Positions 10,228 to 22,163 of a DNA stretch of 64,000 nucleotides are shown in pieces. Each line of letters starts with the position of its first letter. Position 1 is the first letter of the stretch. Where the stretch lies: positions 6,014,001-6,078,000 of the forward strand of contig JBAJFE010000026.1 in assembly GCA_037903355.1 (NCBI GenBank). Reading direction: 5' to 3'. The notes under the pieces were generated by a model. The model made no database searches, had not been told where the DNA came from, and was given only the letters and a program-made list of their open reading frames with translations. Source of the stretch: Trichuris trichiura. Lineage: Eukaryota > Nematoda > Enoplea > Trichinellida > Trichuridae. Both the position numbers and the translations under genes were made by a program.

Positions 10228-12537
10228 TTAGTTGGGTAGGGCGCAGCATTGGAATTTATTAATCGGCGCAGCCCATACTTCACTAACCTCCACGCCATTG
10301 TCGCGATTGATAGTGGAGTTGCTCTGGATGTAAAGAGCCTCCTTAATACGCCTAAGATGTAATAAGTTTTCGTGGCATATGATCTTCGGGTGCGGGTCGA
10401 GTGTGCATCGAGATGCGTGCTCAACGATCACTGACACTGAGGCACTTATCGCGTTCTCCATGGCTTTTCGAGGGTCCGTTGTCGGTGGACGCCCTCGGCC
10501 GGTGGCCTGTACCCCATTGAGTCTTCGTTCGGCGTTCTTGTATGTCAACACATTCTTCATGTGTTGGCCGAATCTCTTAAGTAAAGTGTTGCCCGTTTCT
10601 CCTATGTACGAGGCGTTGCAACCACACTTTATTTGGTAAATGACACCGGGTCTGCTGTCAAAAGGAACCTTGATCTTGTCATTTCTCACAATCGAACGAA
10701 GATTACATGAACTTTTAAATCTCACGTTGAAATTTAAGGAGCGCCCCAGTCTCCTGATCCGTTCACTTAAACCACTGTAGTAGGGAAGGAGCAGCACCGG
10801 GCGTTGTTGGTTATCAGGCAGGGACGGTGATGAAGGTTTATTTTGTTGGCACTGTTTAATAATGGAATTGATGAATTTACTGGGGTATCCGTTACTGCAT
10901 AGTGTGTTATAAATGTGTCTTAATTCTGTATTTAAATATTCAGGGTCACAAACCGTTAGGGCCCTGTCAACCATCCCTTTAACTATACCTCTTTTAACTG
11001 AAATAGGGTGATGAGAAGAAAAGTTTAGGTGCCGGTCCGAGTGGGTGGGTTTCCTATAAACTGTTGTTTTTAACTTATTCCCTTGTTTAATGACTAAGAC
11101 ATCTAGAAAAGGGAGTTTACAATTATTTTCCTTCTCAATGGTTAGCGTTATCTGGTTGGGGAAGAGACTATTCAGGTGTTCCAAGAGAGTTTCTTCACTG
11201 CCTGATTTTATGATGGCAAAGATGTCGTCTACATATCTTTTGAAAAGGATAGGAGGGGCACAGTCTTGCAGAGTGCTGAAGGCTTTTTCTTCGAGATGTT
11301 CCATGAAGATCACCGCAAGTAAGGGGGTTGAGTGGACTGCCCATAAGCGCACCGTCTTTTTGTGAGAAGAAACTATCCTGGAATCTGAAGTAGTTGCCCT
11401 CGCGCATGCAGAACGACACTAATTTAACTATGTGGGTGGGGTTTAATTTTGTCCTCTGCAAGATGGTGTCGTCCGCATCTAACAGAGTTTGAAGCAAGTT
11501 GATGGTATATTTTATGGGAACGCTTGTGAAAAGGTCTTTTACATCGTAACTGACCATGATGTCACCGGGCTGCATTTTTATGTCTTTTAGTGTGGAACAA
11601 AATTCTTTACAATTTTTAACATTGGACTCACGTTTACCGGTTAGGGGTTGGATTATAGTTTTTAGATATGAACAAAGTCTTGAGGTGACACTATTAATGC
11701 TGGAGACAACTGGTCTTAGAGGGACCCCTGGTTTGTGGATTTTGGGAAGGCCGTAAAGTTCAGGGCACCTAGTGTTACTGATGTATGAGAGACTACGGTT
11801 TATTTTAGAAATAATTGGGTTGGCGAAGGAGTCTAACATATTTTGCAAAAGTTTTTGGGTCTTATCGGTCGGGTCTTGTTTTATGGGACGGTAAACGGGG
11901 TTGCTGAGGAGCTCATTTATCTTTTGTGTGTAGATGTTCCTATCCAGTATAACAACCGTATTACCTTTGTCAGCCTTCGTAATCACAATGTCCGTTCTAG
12001 ATTTTAGACTTTTAATGATCCCCCGTTCTGAACTGCTTAGGTTTGGGGTCGGACGATTGTTGTTGTTGTTGCGCAATACTAGGCTGGAGATGTGACCTTT
12101 AATTTCTTTAGCCACCTTAGGATCGGTTTGCGCGAGACCGTACTCTGTGGAGGCAATTATATCTAAAATCAGGGGTTCTTAGGAGTGGGGACGAAATTTA
12201 AACCTTTGCCTAAAACTGTTTTTTCATTGTCGTTTAGAACAAGGGAGCTGAGGTTAACGATAGTTTTATCTGTGTTACTGAGTGAAGATGATGGACGCGC
12301 TTGCTTATTGTTGGACCTACGGAACTCCCAGGGGCGGGAACAGTATAGGGATTGGAACTTTCTGTCTAGAAGGGCTGTTTGGTTTATTTTTATTAGGGAA
12401 CTAGTATTTTTAATGTGGAATCTCAGTTGGGCGAGAAGGTCCGGTTTTAGAGAGTCAGAAAGGAAGGTTGAGGAGCTGTTAGAAACATACCTTAAGTGGG
12501 CTATTGATTTCCTATGGTCCCTGATGGTGGACCTCAA
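10228..12537 (-). pseudogene. PLE reverse transcriptase / GIY-YIG endonuclease, frameshifted
   Basis: Three minus-strand open blocks in two frames: 12169-12537 (N-terminal domain), 11195-12115 (RT fingers and palm) and 10228-11352 (rest of RT and endonuclease). Visible landmarks are the PLE block ELYGLPKIHKPG, YDVKDLFTSVP, the GSPL motif at the second break, the catalytic FKRYVDDIFAI, then the GIY-YIG start YQIKCGCNASYIGETGNT and the downstream HPKIICHE block. Breaks lie near 12115-12180 and 11320-11350. The RT-plus-GIY-YIG architecture is that of canonical EN+ Penelope elements. It stays recognisable along its whole length, so it decayed fairly recently. Confidence 0.9.
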
Positions 12538-12746
12538 CAGGGAAAAACCGGTGGATTTTAATAAATTACTCGTTCGTTGACTGTGAGCGTGGTTCCATTT
12601 TAGATGGAAGCTTTTTGGCAGCAGGCCAGCGTCACGACATTTAATCAGGAAGGTAAGCTTATCAAATAGTCCTTATCAAATTGTGATTAAAGGTACCAGG
12701 ATAAACTGAGGAAATCTTTTTCCATTACCAGGATAAACTGAGGAAA

Positions 12747-12841
12747 CTTTTTCCATTACCTGCCCGCCACATGTCTGAGCGTATGTTGCGCTAGAGCGTC
12801 AACATACGCTCAGACATGTGGCGGGCAGGTAATGGAAAAAG
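12747..12841. repeat. Near-perfect long hairpin (42-bp arms)
   Basis: Arms 12747-12788 and 12800-12841 are exact reverse complements. The central bases extend the pairing (CGCT..AGCG), leaving an essentially closed loop. A direct repeat of about 30 bp (starting AGGATAAACTGAGGAAA) sits just upstream at 12708-12757 and overlaps the left arm. No terminal repeats or target duplication mark it as a known element. Confidence 0.9.
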
Positions 12842-13052
12842 TCCGCCAAAAGATCAGTAAGAATACCCCGAAAATAAATTGCACCCAACTGGCTCTAGCT
12901 TCACGATGCTACACGTTACAGATATTTTTCAGGAAAGATTTTAGAAAAATAACATAGCCGCTCTACAAAAAACGCGAAGTCTTGTAAGTCGGACTAATTC
13001 TGTTGATAAACAGAAAGAAAATCTCCACATTTGCAGACAACGGACCATGTCT

Positions 13053-13262
13053 GAAAAATGCAGGTTCGTTCCTGCCAAGTTTACGACCATGCTGTTCCGA
13101 GCTTGCTGGCAAACGCGGCAGTCGTTTTTTTCCGCTCTTACTTAAGCCTAAGACAATATATATGTCTTATATTTAGGCTTAGCTTTAGATAAGGCCAGAA
13201 CAGGGTGGCCGCCAAAATTACAGTATGACAGTGGGGCGGCGAAGAGACAAGATTCCCGATAC
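13053..13262 (+). repeat. Dispersed repeat, copy 1 (unclassified)
   Basis: It shares an ordered series of blocks with 28253-28465: GAAAAATGCAGGTTCGTTC, a TAAGCCTAAG..TTAGGCTTAG inverted pair, GATAAGG, and ACAGTATGACA.TGGGGC. Divergence is high and no coding capacity is visible. It is probably an old non-autonomous element. Confidence 0.6.
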
Positions 13263-14361
13263 ATTTAAAGCGATCATGTCATTACCGCTGTCCTTGTTCT
13301 GCACATTCCCGTGTTTAGGCTGCTAAACAACAAAATAATGTCGAAAAAAGATCAGACGAAATTCGTTTGTTGAATTCCGTTGCAAACATTGCTAAGCGTG
13401 ACTTAAATCTGAAATCTCACTCTTACTGCTGGTTGGTCTTTTCTTGAAATGACCGAAAGGGCATTTAAGAGTACGAAGCATAGTAGAAAACTGCACGCGC
13501 CCAACGGCCCAATACACAGACGTTACGTCATTGGTGCCTGGTTATCCTTTTTCAACGAACTGCTTGTTCACATAACTTGTTCGTGTCCCATGTAGTCTTA
13601 TTCTCGCGCATCATTTTGTGTATCTATTTAATGATGTACTAAAGAAAGCTTTTTTTGTTAATGTGTCACTTTGTGTTTTACCCCGCTGGTTGTAGTGCAA
13701 TTTGTTCACTGAAGATTGTACGACCTTGATCCGTGTTAGCAAGAGTTTAGCCTCAGGTTTCCTTAGATAAAACTGCTGTGTTGTTGTATCAGCTTCATCG
13801 CAGTAGCGACACATCCCCTCCATTTGCCTGCTGCAACAGGAGTCTCTGTAACACGATTGCTATTCGCATGCACTGAGTAACGAAAGTCTTTCGATCTTCC
13901 GCGTCTCTTTGCCTTTGTATGGATTCATAAGTTTGCACGAAGCCCAGCTGAGCTTATCCGTTATTATGATTTTTAACTCTCTTCTCTTGCTTCCTGACAC
14001 TACTTTTCATCCCCAATCTTTACGCTTCACACCTGTTGTTTTTTTCTGTAAATGTTGATGGATTACAAAAATGCGTTTTATGTCCAAATTTGGCAACAAA
14101 CCTTTTTCTTTACTATGAGTGCGCTATTGAGGCCCGTTAGGACGCGCGTCATACTGTATTCTTAAAATGTATTCAAGCGCACCATTTTCCAATATCTAAA
14201 AAACAAATAAGCTCTTCACATCGAGTTTAGAGTGAATGTGCGCAGCTGTTGTTTCGTCCTGTTTTACGCCTTGCTTGTTTATGGTTGAAATAAGCGTTTC
14301 ATATTTTCGTGCTGTTCATATTGTGTACACTGTTTTGTCGATTGAAGAAAATTTTTTAGGG

Positions 14362-17300
14362 ATGAAATCGGACCCGCCGCTCGTTACAGGGCTATCGCCA
14401 AAAGAGGGCCCTCCCGGAACGCAAATTATCATTCGGGGCGAAAATTTAGGACTGTCTCAGAGTGACGTTGTCGGCCTGATAGTTTGCAGCATGGATTGCC
14501 TTGCTTCTATGAGATGGGAATCGCCGCACAAAATAATTGCTCGTGTTACCCAGTCAAATGCTGGAATTGGTGATGTCACCGTCATAACGAAGTCCGGCGG
14601 TCGTGGATCATGCCTTGTTCAATTTCGAATATTTCACGCATTAATTGGTAATGAAGCTTATTGGCCTATCCTGCTTGTTGCATTAAGTCATTTTTCATTC
14701 TTGGTGGCATCAACTACAACATTCCTTTTGAAATGGTACCTCCCCTTCTTATTTTTTAAGATAGAGTCATTACTTGTACGTACTATTAGTAGTATTTAGT
14801 GATGTGGAATGTTCATAGCTGATTTGCTTCAGCTCTTGCTGTTCAAAAATCTGAGCCGTTACAAGAGCGAACGGCGGCAGCAACGTCAATATGTGAACAA
14901 TGATCTCGTTTTTTACAAATAATTGTCCATCCACGTTAGGTCGCATATATATTATTTAATCACGGCTATGTTTTACTGACATCAGTAATATTCCGCTTCG
15001 AAATGAATGAAGCCATAGCAACAACTTGCAAAAAAAGATCTTCGAGCGTTATAGGTCCTTTGCAAGAAAGCGCGGTATGGGTAGACGAATCTCACTTCGT
15101 TGATAGCATGCGTTCAGCTGCCGAAGAGATGAATGTCGTTATTGAAGATTCCCCTTTAACCATATCGAAGGATTCAGCAACGTGAGCGAGTAAATTCCTT
15201 TACCTTTGCCATAAGTTGTACTGTCAGAACGCCGGTGCCGGAAAGAGTAATGGAAGTTTACGCTGACAGTGGGAGCAATTTACGCCTTGAAAATTTTCAT
15301 CCCGTCCGTTACCTGCTGGAAAACTATAGGACCGCATCGTTATGCTGCCATCTTCTTCCGGCATGAATTCATGGCTTTTCTTTCAGTTACGACAGCCTTG
15401 AAGCAGCTTTGTTTCATCTCGAAAACCACAGCAACTTGGCGCAGAAGGAACCCAAGAATTTCCTGAAGTCAAATCTAAGTTGCATTCTGGATTGCGTCGA
15501 TGCTTTGTGCGGTAAGATGTTTGGTAGTTCCTCGTTGTATTTATTTTGAATTAACTTGCAGACTTGAGAGATTTCATTGGTAGCAGCGAACAGCCGGATT
15601 ATTCCAAAATGCTTTCCACGTTGCGCCATCAAATAAGCGTCTGCTCCAACTGTGGAGAGGAGGTTTTCGTTGATGTGCTAAAGCGAAAAGAGCAATCCGA
15701 TTCGATAAGGAACGCCCTGACCGTCTTGAGGCGTTTTCGGTTTCTTTTCCTTTTGCCGCAGGCGATGAAAAGTCACGTTGAGAAGGTGTGAGCAAGTTTG
15801 ATGCTTTAATTCGTTCGCGACGTTGATGCGTCTTTCAGCTTAAGCTAAAAGTTTCTTATGTAAAAATTAGATTCGTTTACAGGCTTTCCGTCTGTCAATT
15901 GTTAACTGTTTTGTTTAAAAATGGATCTTTGATTTGTGTAACTGTTTTAGGGCGAATACGGCCTTGTAACTAGCGAATATTCTCGCGCCAAGTCGCTTCT
16001 TTGTGAAACCGAAGTTCCACTGCTAAAAGAGGGTCTTACATTCGGTATTCTTAAAAGACTGTTTCATAAATGGCATAATTACAGCATTTGCCGAAGCGGA
16101 TGCTCAGATGGAAAAGCTTAAAATAACACTGTACGAGCGTCTATCGGATCCGTCGGTTTCTCTAAATGAGCAAAAAAAGATTATTCGGTATTTTTAAAAT
16201 TTCATCCTCCAAACAGTGCGCAGTATTGTTCAGTGATCTTCATTAGCCTTTAGAAGTCGCCTTTGATCCTAATGGGTTATCTTATGTTCAACTTTTTCAG
16301 CTACCTACTTACGGTAGACCAAGAAACGGACGCAGGTTGGCAGTGTCTTGTTTCGCAATGCACTTTACTGAAGAGGACCTTCCTAGAGTACCAAAGGAAG
16401 CATGCAGCTTTAGGTTGCCTTGCGCGCTAACTTTATATGCTAGTTGCGGTTTTTCAGAAAAAGAAAGCCGGTACGAAGACTCGGATCGGGATTACAGCAC
16501 CGAACTATGTACGTACACATGCGTAGCATAATTATTTGAGTTGTGATCATGGTAAATTACAGTATCTGAAGTTCCGCCTTGTTTCCTCTTTTGCGACGTC
16601 GTTTGCTCAGTTCTTGCCAACCGATTGCCTGAAATTTTGAAACTTTCGGAAGAGTACTTGAGCGGCCAGTTGATTGCTCGTGGACTTTTCCATAGTGAAA
16701 GTGAAATTGAGGTTGTTATTTTTACTGACATTTCGCTCTCTCTCTCTCTCTCTGTTGTGTCATTGTTACTATATTTTAGGAAATGATCGTAGACATAATT
16801 GACTTATGCGTTGCGTTAATGCTGAATGCAGTCTTACCGTCGGCACTTTCTCCACGGTTAAAAGAATCTTTTGGAGGAGTATTAGCCTCATGGAAACCGT
16901 TGAAAACGGATTCCATTGGTTATATTGAATTGTTAAGCTCTTTAAGGTAAACATTGGATTCTCATCTCATATGAGGCGTTTAAATGGGCATTGCTTTAAC
17001 AGCTTGATTGAAGTTTCAATGAATCGACTTTCTAATCGATAATTGTATAATGACTGCGGCATGTCTTCTGTTCATTAAGGCGGAAGTCGATGATATACTC
17101 CCTTTTAATAAATTGGGGGCAAAAATGGATAATACTCTTAAATATACTTTTTGCCTGAATGTAAAGCTAAGTTTTATCACTGAAAAAGCCGACATTCGAT
17201 ACAATTGATTATTCTTGAACACTGGGTGCTTCATAACGGGATTGGTTTTCATAGTGTCTGATCTTCTACGGCTTTTCCCGTTTATTTGTTGTGCTTGTAT

Positions 17301-19818
17301 CTGTAAATTAGACGAAACAACTGCTCTACCAACGGGTGGATGAGCCGTTATTAAGAAAAATTGTACAGATGTCAATGCACTCAACTTTTTTAATGTTCAA
17401 AGCTTTCGGAACGCTCTAGTTCCGTCGTCAGTGAGGTGGTGGAGGAGGTGTTATTCTCCGAACGGTGTTATATAGGCTCACGTGACAATAGGAATGGGGG
17501 TCGAGGTCAGCGCGGCAGAGAGCAACACTTGGTTTTACTAATCAGTGGGTCCCAAGCCGAGCTAACCTCTTGTCCTTTGTCAAGGTTGATGGTATGATTA
17601 TGGCGAATGAAAAGAGCTTCCTTAACCCGGCGGAGATGTAAGTGGCTCTCGCGACAAATAATCCGGGGTTGTAGGTCGAGTGAGCATTGAGAGGAATGCT
17701 CGACGACCGCCGACGCTTTGATCGTCTCTTCTATGATCTTCTCCGGTTTGAGCTTCTGTACAATTGATTACAATTGATCTTCTCCGGTTTGAGCTTCTGT
17801 ACAATTGATTATTCATTAATATAGTATTAATAATATACAAAGGTGAAACGATATTACCATATGGCATTTACGAGATTCTCCTATTGATAGTTTCTTTTAT
17901 GGAACACGCTAACAAGAAGACTTAGAGTACTGTTGACTTAGCGCTTTGTGAATGAAAAAAAGTTTCCTGGATTGGCTGCGGTAGTATGCTGCCGATCTTT
18001 AGTAGAAATAAGGGCCTTGGTATCACGATGCAGCTTGAAATCCTGAAAGTCACGAGCACGGGTACGCAGAATCCTATTCTGGCGGGTTTCAGCCTTTTAG
18101 ACTTTAGAAAGCAGTGGATTTTGAAAACGCGTCTTAAAAGTTATTGAATGTCGATGTCCCAATGTTGTCTCTGTAACACAATGTCAGTTTTGTTAATAGG
18201 ATGAATATCCTTTACGAATATTTCAACGCGCTTTATTAGTGTTTCTCTAATTGGGTTCTTCTTTCTTAAGGAATTGGTCTGTTGACACTCTTCAACTTCA
18301 GCAGGCCGGTTCCGTAAGAAAAAAAAACCCATTGAAGGTTTCTGGACCTGTTAAAAGAAATTACGTATTCCACATTTCTCTGGCATGCCAAAGTTGGATA
18401 GGCTTGTTAAATGAGACAGAACTTTTTCTTAATGCTGCGAAAAATCATAGTAAAATAGTAGAGCACTGAGGACATTTTTGAATTGAAAATCCGCATATTT
18501 GTTTTTTCAGAACTTGCCTGCTTTCACTATACAAGATGGACTGCAGCGATCAGTATTTGTCATCCTTGCTGACTGCTTGCATGGAACTGCGAGTCACGTG
18601 CCTTAAGCTGGTTGCAAGTCAAGCCAGCCATAGTTCGTGTTAATCGTATGGGATTATTCCATTAATCCATGTTGTCCTCATTCAGGCATTTGTGAACTTG
18701 CTTCGAAAGAAACTTGGAAGCTTAGCGAGTGCGATAAGGACATGTCCAAGACAGCTTTGCCGGACATGTTTGAAAGTATCGTCAACGAAGTGCAACCTAT
18801 AGTGAACACATTTTTGTCTCACAACAACTTTCCGCACGAGAAAGATTTACTACAGCTGGAAGCGTATAGACCTTCCGTGCTGATATCTCTTGAATGCCTC
18901 TTCTGTTCATTCAAAATTACTCTGGAACGCCTAATCAACTTTGAGCCGAGCGAAAAATTGCCAACAGCTTTACATAGGCCTTCCACGTTTAAATCCAGCT
19001 TTGACAAAGGTAAGCGGCCTCCAAAGTTAACAGAGAAGAAACTGTTGGTAGTGGTCGCCAACTGCGATTACGTACTTCGTTTCTGTTTGCCTCGATTGTT
19101 CGAGCGCGCTTCCAAGTGCGGAGTTTGGTTAATAGAACCAATTCAGGAAGTAAGCTCGCGCCTTTCAATATCGGTTGAATGGTTTTAGCATTCGTTTACT
19201 TTTTTCAGCGTTGCATCGTTTGTTACGGCAGTTTTCGCACCACTCTTCTGAAGCATTATATATCGTCTAAATGTCCACCTCTTGGTTTATCCTCTCAAAT
19301 AGTTGGTAAAGAAGATGACGATGTGAAAAGTTGCTTAAAGTTTATTGTTATTTTTAGTTTATTACATTTAAGCTATTTTAGGTGTTTCTACTTACATCAA
19401 AGATTGCATCCTTCGAGTGGTTGCTGTGCAGGCCGAATTATTTCTTGTCTGTCCGGTCCTCTATCATACTGTAATAGGATTTGTCGTTAAAAATTATCAC
19501 GATCGCATAACGGAGCATGCCAAGGAGCGTTTAGATACAATGTCGTCACAGCAGCGTTCCCAGGTGATCCTATTAGGCCTATTGATTTGCTTTGAATTTA
19601 TCGGTTGCCATATGCAGGTCCTACTTGATCTTACGGCGTTTGAAGAGTCAGTTAAGAGCTTTTTGAGTGCAGAAACTCAGCTTGCGATTAGAAATTTCAA
19701 GCTACAGATTGGCACTACTTGGACTGAGTCTTTACAGCTCCTTCTGGATAATTACCTCTCCAAAGAAGAATTGCTAATCTCTTGCTTAAGTCGTGTTGCA
19801 CCGGCGTCAGATACTTGA
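14362..19818 (+). CDS. EXOC2: Exocyst complex component 2 (Sec5)
   Basis: Subunit of the exocyst, which tethers secretory vesicles to the plasma membrane; in animals its N-terminal TIG/IPT domain binds active Ral GTPase. I reconstruct 15 exons: 14362-14647, 15055-15181, 15228-15338, 15387-15511, 15562-15785, 15951-16032, 16085-16187, 16301-16413, 16458-16508, 16611-16711, 16780-16946, 18511-18632, 18686-19149, 19209-19305, 19382-19818. They sum to 2610 bp, in frame throughout (869 aa; human 924 aa). Family landmarks include PPLVTGLSPKEGPPGT and TKSGGRG (TIG, about residues 5-90), ESAVWVDE, RNALTVLRRFRFLF and the NEQKKIIRYL region. The rest is the helical Sec5 rod. Most introns are about 50 bp. 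The 1.56-kb intron after 16946 holds a PLE fragment. The short exon at 16458-16508 is the least certain. Confidence 0.93.
16737..16754 (+). repeat. (CT)n microsatellite in an EXOC2 intron
   Basis: About nine CT units lie upstream of the acceptor at 16779. The run may serve as part of a long polypyrimidine tract. Confidence 0.8.
17215..17799 (-). mobile_element. 5'-truncated Penelope-like element (PLE3) in EXOC2 intron
   Basis: It holds only the 3' end of a PLE, read on the minus strand: the last part of the endonuclease region (an IICRESHLHLRRVKEALFIR block matches PLE1 and PLE2), then the untranslated tail with CTACCAACGGGTGGATGAGC and the hammerhead-like motif. It is flanked by a 15-bp duplication, TACAATTGATTATTC, at 17200-17214 and 17800-17814. 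That supports target-primed insertion of a truncated copy. It lies within a spliced intron and does not disrupt the gene model. Confidence 0.88.
17403..17431 (-). ncRNA. Hammerhead-ribozyme-like motif in PLE3
   Basis: Minus strand: CTGACGAC, a stem GGAAC/GTTCC closed by a 6-nt loop, then GAAAG. The same architecture as in PLE1 and PLE2 with covarying stem bases, including the extra C after the core. Confidence 0.45.
17734..17808 (+). repeat. Tandem duplication at the PLE3 5' junction
   Basis: A 41-bp period is repeated almost twice (17734-17774, 17775-17808). Each unit runs from TGATCTTCTCCGGTTTGAGC into the target duplication. It probably formed during or just after insertion of PLE3. Confidence 0.8.
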
Positions 19819-21897
19819 TCTCCTATACATCTTTTGCAGCCGATATTTAGTTGTTTTCTGTTAGCTATTGCCGCGCGGTTTTGATCGTGCGTCTAAATGC
19901 TTTTTCTCACTCTGCATTTCAAGACAGCTACGGCGATCCGGAACGTTTGCTCGTGCCTTGCACTGTGGCAAGTGTTTCTTAAGAGCAAATGGCTTATGTC
20001 TGATTGTTACGCGTACGAGAGGGTACTGAATGCAAAGCAACATGAGCCCTTGAATACTTCTTCCCCGTTTCGACTACTGGGAAGTATATTGTTAAAATAA
20101 CTTTGCTAAACCGGAGTGTAGACTTGAGATTTTCAAGGAAGAAGAACAGGGTGGAAGAACCTAAACGCAAATGTTATTTATACTACTGTCCACATTAACT
20201 AAAATTTTCCTGTCCAGTGTGACAGGTTCGCCGTGGACAGTAAATGTTGAAATTTCGGTCTTCGCAGTACGCGTGCATTACCTGTGATTGAGCGGCTAAC
20301 GAATCTGTGCGCAAACGGTACGTCCACAGACTGGAGCAGCACAAGCTAATTGTTACTGGTCAGTTTCGTTTACATGGTTACGGAAGGTATGTTTACAAAA
20401 CGAGCCTTCCAATTTCAATGAGCGCATAGGAAAACATTAGCACTAGATGGCGCTGAAAGATTGGAACTTCGATTATCAGCCACAGCAAAACGATCTGTTC
20501 AGCCATGAAGTCTAAAATTTTAAACTTCTTAGAAAAATGATAAATAGTGCCTCTTTTTTTGCAGCTGAAACATTACTCCGTCATTTTTCCTGAATTTCAC
20601 ATAATTTTTTAAAAATAGCGCATTTGTTATCGATTCGTTTAAACGCTCAAGTTTGAGTTGAATTGCTGCACTTTTGTCGTTCTCTGCTGTTGGTTTTCTC
20701 TTCAGCTCAGTCGATCTGCTACGCAATGTTCGGCGGTTTGCGTATTGATAACATCTTGCGACCATTGTTGATTCGCAGGTTCATATCTCTTCAAATTTCC
20801 AACTTTGACTAAAAAATAAACTACAGGCAGTTCAGGTTCAATGCTATGCGTTCCTGAAAAACTCACTTTGTTGAAAAACACGGTATAGAGCGCTTGGTGT
20901 AATTTTCAGGGACGAAATAACGGCAAGGATGAAAATGCAAACAAGGTAATAAGGTTAGAGAATTTTGTGACATCATAACTAGATGAAAAAGTACTCTATT
21001 AGAAGTTTGAGCTTTTCTTTTTCCCGTAGTTGGTCTGAAATGGGCTGTTGTCAAAGCAGTGACAGATATCGGTAGCTCCCCGCTCTCCTTATGCGCTTTC
21101 AAGTCAAGGCGACCCCTCTCATAACTGTATGTTTAATATGAAAGCGACCGTTATTATTGTAAGGTCCAGCCTGGTCCGCACACCGTCGGAGGACATTCCT
21201 TCCGAGATGCTTTTACTTGCCATCGAGAATGAAACGAAACGCACGATTTTGAATTTCATCGAATGACTTCTTCCTGGAACCGTGAACATGTTACTTCTCT
21301 CTCTTCCCCTATTGTATTCCGATTCGCACATTCACTCACAGGGCAACGAGTTGAACTGCGAGGATGGGTATGTGTCCTGGCCTTCAGATTGTTATATTAA
21401 TATTATATAGCATGCCTGATGCGGAAAGCGATTAGCTTATAAAAATGGACCTCTGACGCTTCAAGTACCGAATGATGAAATCGTTAGATTTTTACCAGCA
21501 GCGCAAGAAGAACCAGAAGAAAAAAAATAAGATATTTAAAAACAATGCAACGTTGTACACTGTAGGACACAACAACAAGAACCATTTTTACTGATTCAGC
21601 TCAAATTGAGTAATGAATAATTCGTGTGTGACTTCCCGTTAAATGGCGATGTACGGTAATTGTATGCTCAGGTTCAGTTGTGAAATATGCACCCTACAAA
21701 TACCGTTCGAATTACAACGCTTATCACGGCCTCTTCAGCTGCCATACTCCGCTTTGTGAAAACGGCTGAGTGCAACTCGTTATGCTTGAAACGCGCCCAT
21801 ATTTCAACAGCTAAGAAATACAGCAAAATCGTAAGGACGGATGAAGTCATCCTGCTTGAAATATATCTGTGATTTAGAATCTAGACCTCGTCTATAA
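19819..21897. other. Intergenic, no gene recognised
   Basis: This stretch lies between the EXOC2 stop codon and the Copia element. Several short open stretches exist, but none has splice context or a recognisable product. Confidence 0.45.
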
Positions 21898-22043
21898 TGT
21901 TAGGATTTCTATACCTTTTCATACTGTATGTTTTGTACCTAAATACTAATCACTGTATTGCTGGTGTGTCACTTAGCGTGTGTGTCGCGCAGTACGGTGT
22001 GTCCTGTCGTGTCTCGAGTAAACTGGTCTACGGATCCTCATCA
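21898..22043 (+). repeat. 5' LTR of the Copia element
   Basis: Begins TGTTAGG and ends TCATCA. Very short for an LTR. It carries the element promoter by position. Confidence 0.93.
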
Positions 22044-22163
22044 AGTGGTAGCAGAGCTGCGTGGTTTTAAGGTCTCCTCAGTGTCACAGTTTGACATACG
22101 AGTTCGCCTGGCAAGACGATAATTGTCGTATCTTCTGGAAATCCCTCCGTTAGAAATCGAAAA

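Larger units (their letters stand above)
10015..12640 (-). mobile_element. Penelope-like retroelement (PLE1), decayed
   Basis: A minus-strand PLE with the family's diagnostic pairing of a reverse transcriptase and a GIY-YIG endonuclease. The sense 3' flank (about 10020-10230) holds the terminal-repeat sequence shared with two other copies in this window (CCTACCAACGGATGGATGAGC and the hammerhead-like motif). Bounds are approximate because I found no clean target duplication. The coding region is broken by frameshifts, so this copy is inactive. Confidence 0.9.
12641..14361. other. Gene-free stretch with hairpin and dispersed repeat
   Basis: No exon recognised. It holds the long hairpin at 12747-12841 and one copy of a dispersed repeat at about 13053-13262, both listed separately. 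The rest is AT-rich and featureless to me. Confidence 0.5.
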
